Of a stretch of 64,000 nt of DNA, positions 60,849 through 64,000 are shown in pieces. A program made the position numbers and the translations under genes. Source of the DNA: Paenibacillus_F chitinolyticus_A (GTDB lineage Bacteria; Bacillota; Bacilli; Paenibacillales; NBRC-103111); NCBI RefSeq assembly GCF_045038035.1, contig NZ_CP173427.1, forward strand, positions 5,332,001 to 5,396,000, in the 5' to 3' direction. The notes beneath the pieces were generated by a model, which saw nothing but the letters and a program-made list of their open reading frames with translations, had not been told where the DNA came from and searched no databases. Each line of letters begins with the position of its first letter. The first letter of the stretch is position 1.

Positions 60849-61385
60849 TTATAACCGTTCTATCTGTAGTTTTTGCTTGGCTAAGGCCTCTACAGCCGCC
60901 CCGGCCCGTTCCCTGCCGAGCTTCTCGCTCAGCTTGTCCACAAATTCCGCGGACCCCACGCTCATTAGGGGAATCTTGATGGCTTGGCTCGTCCCCTGCA
61001 AAATAAAGCGGCCGCCGAAAAAACGGGAGTAGCCGACCTTCTCAATATCCGAAAAGGAGATCGTTTTACTTGCGAACCAGCTATGAGAACGTACTTCATG
61101 ATCGGTCACGATCGTTTTAGACAACAGCAGGAAAATAGCAAAGAATCCGAGAATGAACGCACACGCCCCGATAATCGCTATGAACTGCCCGCTTTCTTCC
61201 GCATCCATTTCCATAGACGGCATCAGAAGCAGAGCACTTACCGCACATAAGAAACCAAGGCTCACCAGCCAGCGAAACATTCCCAATCTGACTAGTTTCA
61301 GGTCTCCTGCGGAGTTTCTTTTCGCGGGTCCGAACATGGGATTGAGCATTTTTTCTGTCATTTTTCTTACAATTGAGATATACAT
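60849..61385 (-). CDS. Two-helix membrane protein with PH-like domain
   Basis: About 178 residues from ATG 61385 (start uncertain: alternatives at 61361, 61349 and TTG 61451; no strong ribosome site). Two helices (WLVSLGFLCAVSALLLM; FIAIIGACAFILGFFAIFLLL) are followed by a beta-rich bacterial-PH-like part (VTDHEVRSHSWFASKTISFSDIEKVGYSRFFGGRFILQG). Role unknown; it could help assemble or anchor the secretion machinery, or protect the membrane. It lies between accessory genes and DUF4280 in the same operon. Confidence 0.65.
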   Translation of the reverse strand: MYISIVRKMTEKMLNPMFGPAKRNSAGDLKLVRLGMFRWLVSLGFLCAVSALLLMPSMEMDAEESGQFIAIIGACAFILGFFAIFLLLSKTIVTDHEVRSHSWFASKTISFSDIEKVGYSRFFGGRFILQGTSQAIKIPLMSVGSAEFVDKLSEKLGRERAGAAVEALAKQKLQIERL

Positions 61386-61422
61386 GGTCCCAAATTTCCC
61401 GCTTTCTATGAATAATTTTCGG

Positions 61423-61971
61423 TTATCCCAAGTTTTCCGTATCCTCTTCAACCGCCGCGCGCTCTAGCCGGATTCCGGCGAAATCTCTTCGCAGCAGGCT
61501 TTCGGCCACATCCAGACGGACGATGATCAGCGGCTTGGCGCTTTCTTTGATCTTGAAAATTTTGCGTCCCGCCAGCTTGCTTCTCTGAAGGACCAGCTTC
61601 TTGATCACGGTTCCGTCCCGGTTGAGCTCGCTGGAGGGGCTCAATACCTCCGCCTCTTCAAAGAGAGGCAGATAGTAATTGCTCTGCTTCCGCTGGACCC
61701 TGTCCATCAAGGGAATGAGCTTGACCGGCAGATCCGGCTCATAGGCGGCCGCGATTCGTTTCAGCCGGTCGGAGATCAGATACAACTGCCCGTCCAGCAC
61801 ATCCGGGTACTCGGTTTCCGGGGTCGACTTTACCTGCATCACAACGGTGTCGGCAATCCGGTGCGCTCTATCCGGACGAATATCCCGGAGATCGATCCGG
61901 CTTCTCACATCAAGAAGAACCGGCGCGTCCGTGCAGCGCTCGTCCTGCTTCAGCACAAAGTAATCCATCAT
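61423..61971 (-). CDS. Accessory protein of the VgrG locus, unrecognised (DUF1629/Imm11-like is possible)
   Basis: A 182-residue cytosolic protein (YFVLKQDERCTDAPVLLDV; VVMQVKSTPETEYPDVLDG; ISDRLKRIAAAYEPDL). The start-to-middle pattern of YFVL..D and LIS..LK.. loosely recalls DUF1629/Imm11-type proteins seen beside VgrG and Rhs genes. ATG 61971 overlaps the stop of the upstream gene by 4 bp, with GGGAGG 10 bp upstream. It is translationally coupled within the operon, so it likely has a structural or chaperone role for the carrier. Confidence 0.6.
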   Translation of the reverse strand: MMDYFVLKQDERCTDAPVLLDVRSRIDLRDIRPDRAHRIADTVVMQVKSTPETEYPDVLDGQLYLISDRLKRIAAAYEPDLPVKLIPLMDRVQRKQSNYYLPLFEEAEVLSPSSELNRDGTVIKKLVLQRSKLAGRKIFKIKESAKPLIIVRLDVAESLLRRDFAGIRLERAAVEEDTENLG

Positions 61972-62603
61972 CCGCTGAGAGCCTCCCCGCTCGCGCCGCT
62001 TTGCGATTCCAGCGAACCGTGCAGAAGCTGGCACTCATCCCGGTATTCACCGGCCAGTAAGGCGATTTCCGGAACCTTGTTCATCTGTCGATAGCTCTTG
62101 CAAGCAAGAAGCTGCGGCACCATATTCCTCATGAATTCCACGGTCAGCAGATGATATTTCACGGCTTCGATCTGCTTGATCCGGTCCAGATCTGCGGAAG
62201 TGACACGCCTTGCATAAGATTTCTTCGTCTCCTCCAGCTCTTCCATGCGCCGGAATAACGGAGTAAATATAAAATCCGCCCTCCACTCCGAGCGGCAATC
62301 CGCCGTATCCGTCAACCAGTTCTCATCGTAGGCCTCAATCCGGTAACAAGGGCTGTTCTCCATTACGCTTGTCCGCATAAGGGAAAAATAAATGTACCGG
62401 ATAGTTCCCTTACATCCTCTGGCTTGAAGCTCGGCCGCTTGTCCGCAAACCGCTTCGAAAGCGGCAAGAAACTCCTCTTCTATGCGCTGCCGGTGTTCTT
62501 GATAGACGGCATCGACCGTCATCAGATCTTCCTGCCACTTGCCGAATATATGCTTCTCCAGGAAGTCCTCCAGCGCCGCCTCTTTATCCATCCGTCCGCT
62601 CAT
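61968..62603 (-). CDS. Accessory protein of the VgrG locus, unrecognised, helical
   Basis: A 211-residue, highly charged, mostly helical protein (AALEDFLEKHIFGKWQEDLMTVDAVYQEHRQRIEEEFLAAFEAV; FTPLFRRMEELEETKKSYARR). No domain recognised, no signal peptide. Its ATG overlaps the stop of the upstream VgrG-like gene by 4 bp, so it is coupled to it. By size and place an adaptor or chaperone for loading is plausible, but this is context only. Confidence 0.6.
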   Translation of the reverse strand: MSGRMDKEAALEDFLEKHIFGKWQEDLMTVDAVYQEHRQRIEEEFLAAFEAVCGQAAELQARGCKGTIRYIYFSLMRTSVMENSPCYRIEAYDENWLTDTADCRSEWRADFIFTPLFRRMEELEETKKSYARRVTSADLDRIKQIEAVKYHLLTVEFMRNMVPQLLACKSYRQMNKVPEIALLAGEYRDECQLLHGSLESQSGASGEALSG

Positions 62604-64000
62604 TCGATGTTAACCTTGGCGCCGCTGATTTTGACCTCATCCATGATGCTCAGGCTTGCGTCGGCCTGCTTCAGGTCAATGCCTTCTTCCCCTTGAATGA
62701 GCACCTTGCCGCCCCCGGTAATCTCGATGTCTTCCATCGCCGATATGGATATTTTTTTGTGGCTGTTGATCTCGATTCCGCCGTCGTCGGTAAGCCGCAT
62801 CAAGAGGCTGCCGCTGCCGATAATTTCAACGGAGCCGGGCTTGAATACAATTTGCTTGCCGTATTTGGTGCTGATGCTCTTAACCGAGGGATCGCTGCGC
62901 TTCTGGGGATCGGAGGAATCGGTATCCACGGAACTGGCGGCATAAGCATTCTTCTCCTGCTCGTCCGGGAAGTACAGCCGGACCTCGTCCCCGACCTCGG
63001 GCATGCAGTACCAGCCGCTGCCGTCGGGAGACGAATAGACCGTCGAGTACGGGAACCACAAGGCTTCATCGGAAGATGATTTCCCGTCGATATGAAGCTT
63101 GACCTTCACCTTGTCTTTGGATACGTCCTTAATCGACCCGAACAGGGAGGTTCCGGCCAGCTTATAGGCATACAAAGTCGGGCAGCTGAAGCCCTGCTTG
63201 TCTCTTAATTCATACCGGCTGGTCAGCGTGCCGCCTTCCATCCGCGTGCTGGCACGGTATACATACAGCTTTCTCCGCTGAAACGCAACCGGACTGCCCA
63301 GCTCCAAAATCGCGCTGCTGCTGACCTCGTAGCTGATGCTGTTCTGTTCGTCGATGCCGGAGACGCCGTTCTCCGACTTCCGCTTGAAGTCCTTCAAATT
63401 TTTGCGGATGCTGTAGTTGTAGGCGTCGAGCTTATGGGGCTCTCCCAGGTCCGGCACGCCGACATAGCATTTCATGCCCTTCTGGGAACAAAGCGGAATC
63501 AGAGGCAGATGCAGACGGGAAGCCAGTCTCCTGGCGAATTCCCAGTCCGTTTCCTTGTATTGGACGACCAGTCCGCCAATGCTTGTTCCTCCGGCAGCCT
63601 CCACGACTACATCCGAATTCGGATAAGAACCCGCGATGCGGTCTAACAGCCCGCGATAGGTCATCTGCTTATTTTGAAAAGAACGGGTGACCTTCCGGAT
63701 ATCCATCAACAGTGTCGAGCTTTGGGCTTCGATGGTTAGAGTGCGGACATTGTGTACGGCCTTTACGGCCATATTCGTTACGATCCCTTGAAAAACGACC
63801 GTCGTACGCTCTCCGTCACGCACCGAAACGGCAATCTGTTCATTCTCATCGGCCTGCTCCACGTACCGGTCCAGCATCTCTTCCGGAACGATCCCGCTGA
63901 TCGTCAGCTTGGCATGCTCATTGACTGCTTTCTCCAGATGGAGATCCATAATCCTCTCGAATTTGTACGGCGCAACGGAAATGTCGGCCAATGAAAACAC
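62600..64000 (-). CDS. VgrG/gpD-like core protein without toxin payload (reaches window edge)
   Basis: At least 466 residues. The N-terminal part (APYKFERIMDLHLEKAVNEHAKLTISGIVPEE; YKETDWEFARRLASRLHLPLIPL) parallels the N-terminus of the 907-residue carrier. The middle (GSGWYCMPEVGDEVRLYFPD) and a beta-repeat end (EINSHKKISISAMEDIEITGGGKVLIQG) fit VgrG/gp5-type spikes. It stops without hinge or payload. A GTG occupies the last three bases of the window; the true start may be further upstream. First visible gene of the operon. Confidence 0.8.
   Translation of the reverse strand: MFSLADISVAPYKFERIMDLHLEKAVNEHAKLTISGIVPEEMLDRYVEQADENEQIAVSVRDGERTTVVFQGIVTNMAVKAVHNVRTLTIEAQSSTLLMDIRKVTRSFQNKQMTYRGLLDRIAGSYPNSDVVVEAAGGTSIGGLVVQYKETDWEFARRLASRLHLPLIPLCSQKGMKCYVGVPDLGEPHKLDAYNYSIRKNLKDFKRKSENGVSGIDEQNSISYEVSSSAILELGSPVAFQRRKLYVYRASTRMEGGTLTSRYELRDKQGFSCPTLYAYKLAGTSLFGSIKDVSKDKVKVKLHIDGKSSSDEALWFPYSTVYSSPDGSGWYCMPEVGDEVRLYFPDEQEKNAYAASSVDTDSSDPQKRSDPSVKSISTKYGKQIVFKPGSVEIIGSGSLLMRLTDDGGIEINSHKKISISAMEDIEITGGGKVLIQGEEGIDLKQADASLSIMDEVKISGAKVNIE

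Noticed and set aside
1..64000. Insertion sequence or prophage
   Set aside because: No transposase, integrase, terminase or capsid-like frame was seen; the gpD/VgrG-like proteins alone with toxin and immunity genes fit a toxin locus better than a phage.
1..64000. tRNA or rRNA genes
   Set aside because: No rRNA-like conserved blocks and no cloverleaf with the GTTCRANNC pattern was noticed; a tRNA scan was not possible.

Overview
The window looks like chromosomal DNA of a Gram-positive, motile, spore-forming bacterium, most likely Paenibacillus or a close relative. This rests on strong AGGAGG-type ribosome sites, TTG and GTG starts, many T-tailed hairpin terminators, a sigma-D-type promoter before a chemoreceptor, DUF4183 spore-surface-type genes behind a sigma-K-like promoter, a tandem Pho box, and protein families typical of Paenibacillaceae. 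I see no rRNA, tRNA, CRISPR array or transposase. All product names come from motifs and memory of families; no search was run.

1-17 kb holds mostly single-gene units: the end of an SDR, an APC amino-acid antiporter, a chemoreceptor, an SMR exporter, a secreted metallophosphatase, a cold-shock gene with an attenuator-like leader followed by a YdjO-type zinc-ribbon gene, a P450, an HSL-type esterase, a 3-methyladenine glycosylase with a DUF4830-like lipoprotein, two DUF4183 genes, a ChbG/YdjC deacetylase facing a TetR remnant, a YneQ-like gene, a MerR/TipA-type regulator, a Na+/H+ antiporter and a DedA protein.

17-38 kb holds a Pho-box-preceded secreted phosphodiesterase, a multidrug ABC exporter followed by a two-component system, an ArsR-type regulator, a complete opp-type peptide transporter (A-B-C-D-F), a small membrane protein, an unlisted 56-codon gene, a LysR/SDR divergent pair, a formate/nitrite transporter, a secreted hypothetical protein, and a PheC-like exported binding-fold protein beside a second chemoreceptor.

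37.8-49.1 kb is a carbohydrate locus. A secreted TIM-barrel glycosidase-like enzyme, a binding protein, two permeases, a sugar isomerase/epimerase and a Gfo/Idh/MocA oxidoreductase are read on the minus strand. A YesM/YesN-type sensor-regulator pair diverges from them.

49.3-64 kb is accessory. Two small secreted proteins are followed by what I consider the most interesting part: a VgrG/gpD-like secreted-toxin locus in a Gram-positive. On the minus strand it runs VgrG-like core protein, two unrecognised accessory proteins, a PH-like membrane protein, a DUF4280 (PAAR-like) protein, a 907-aa VgrG-like protein carrying a polyproline hinge, hydrophobic segments and a C-terminal payload, and two immunity candidates. 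Beyond it lies an orphan second payload (HNH nuclease type) with its own immunity gene, sharing a nearly identical 294-bp recombination segment with the active gene. Around it are a decayed SMI1/KNR4-type immunity gene, a remnant of a DUF6985-like immunity gene, and four copies of one terminator family. This looks like an interchangeable toxin-immunity cassette array downstream of a single carrier gene.
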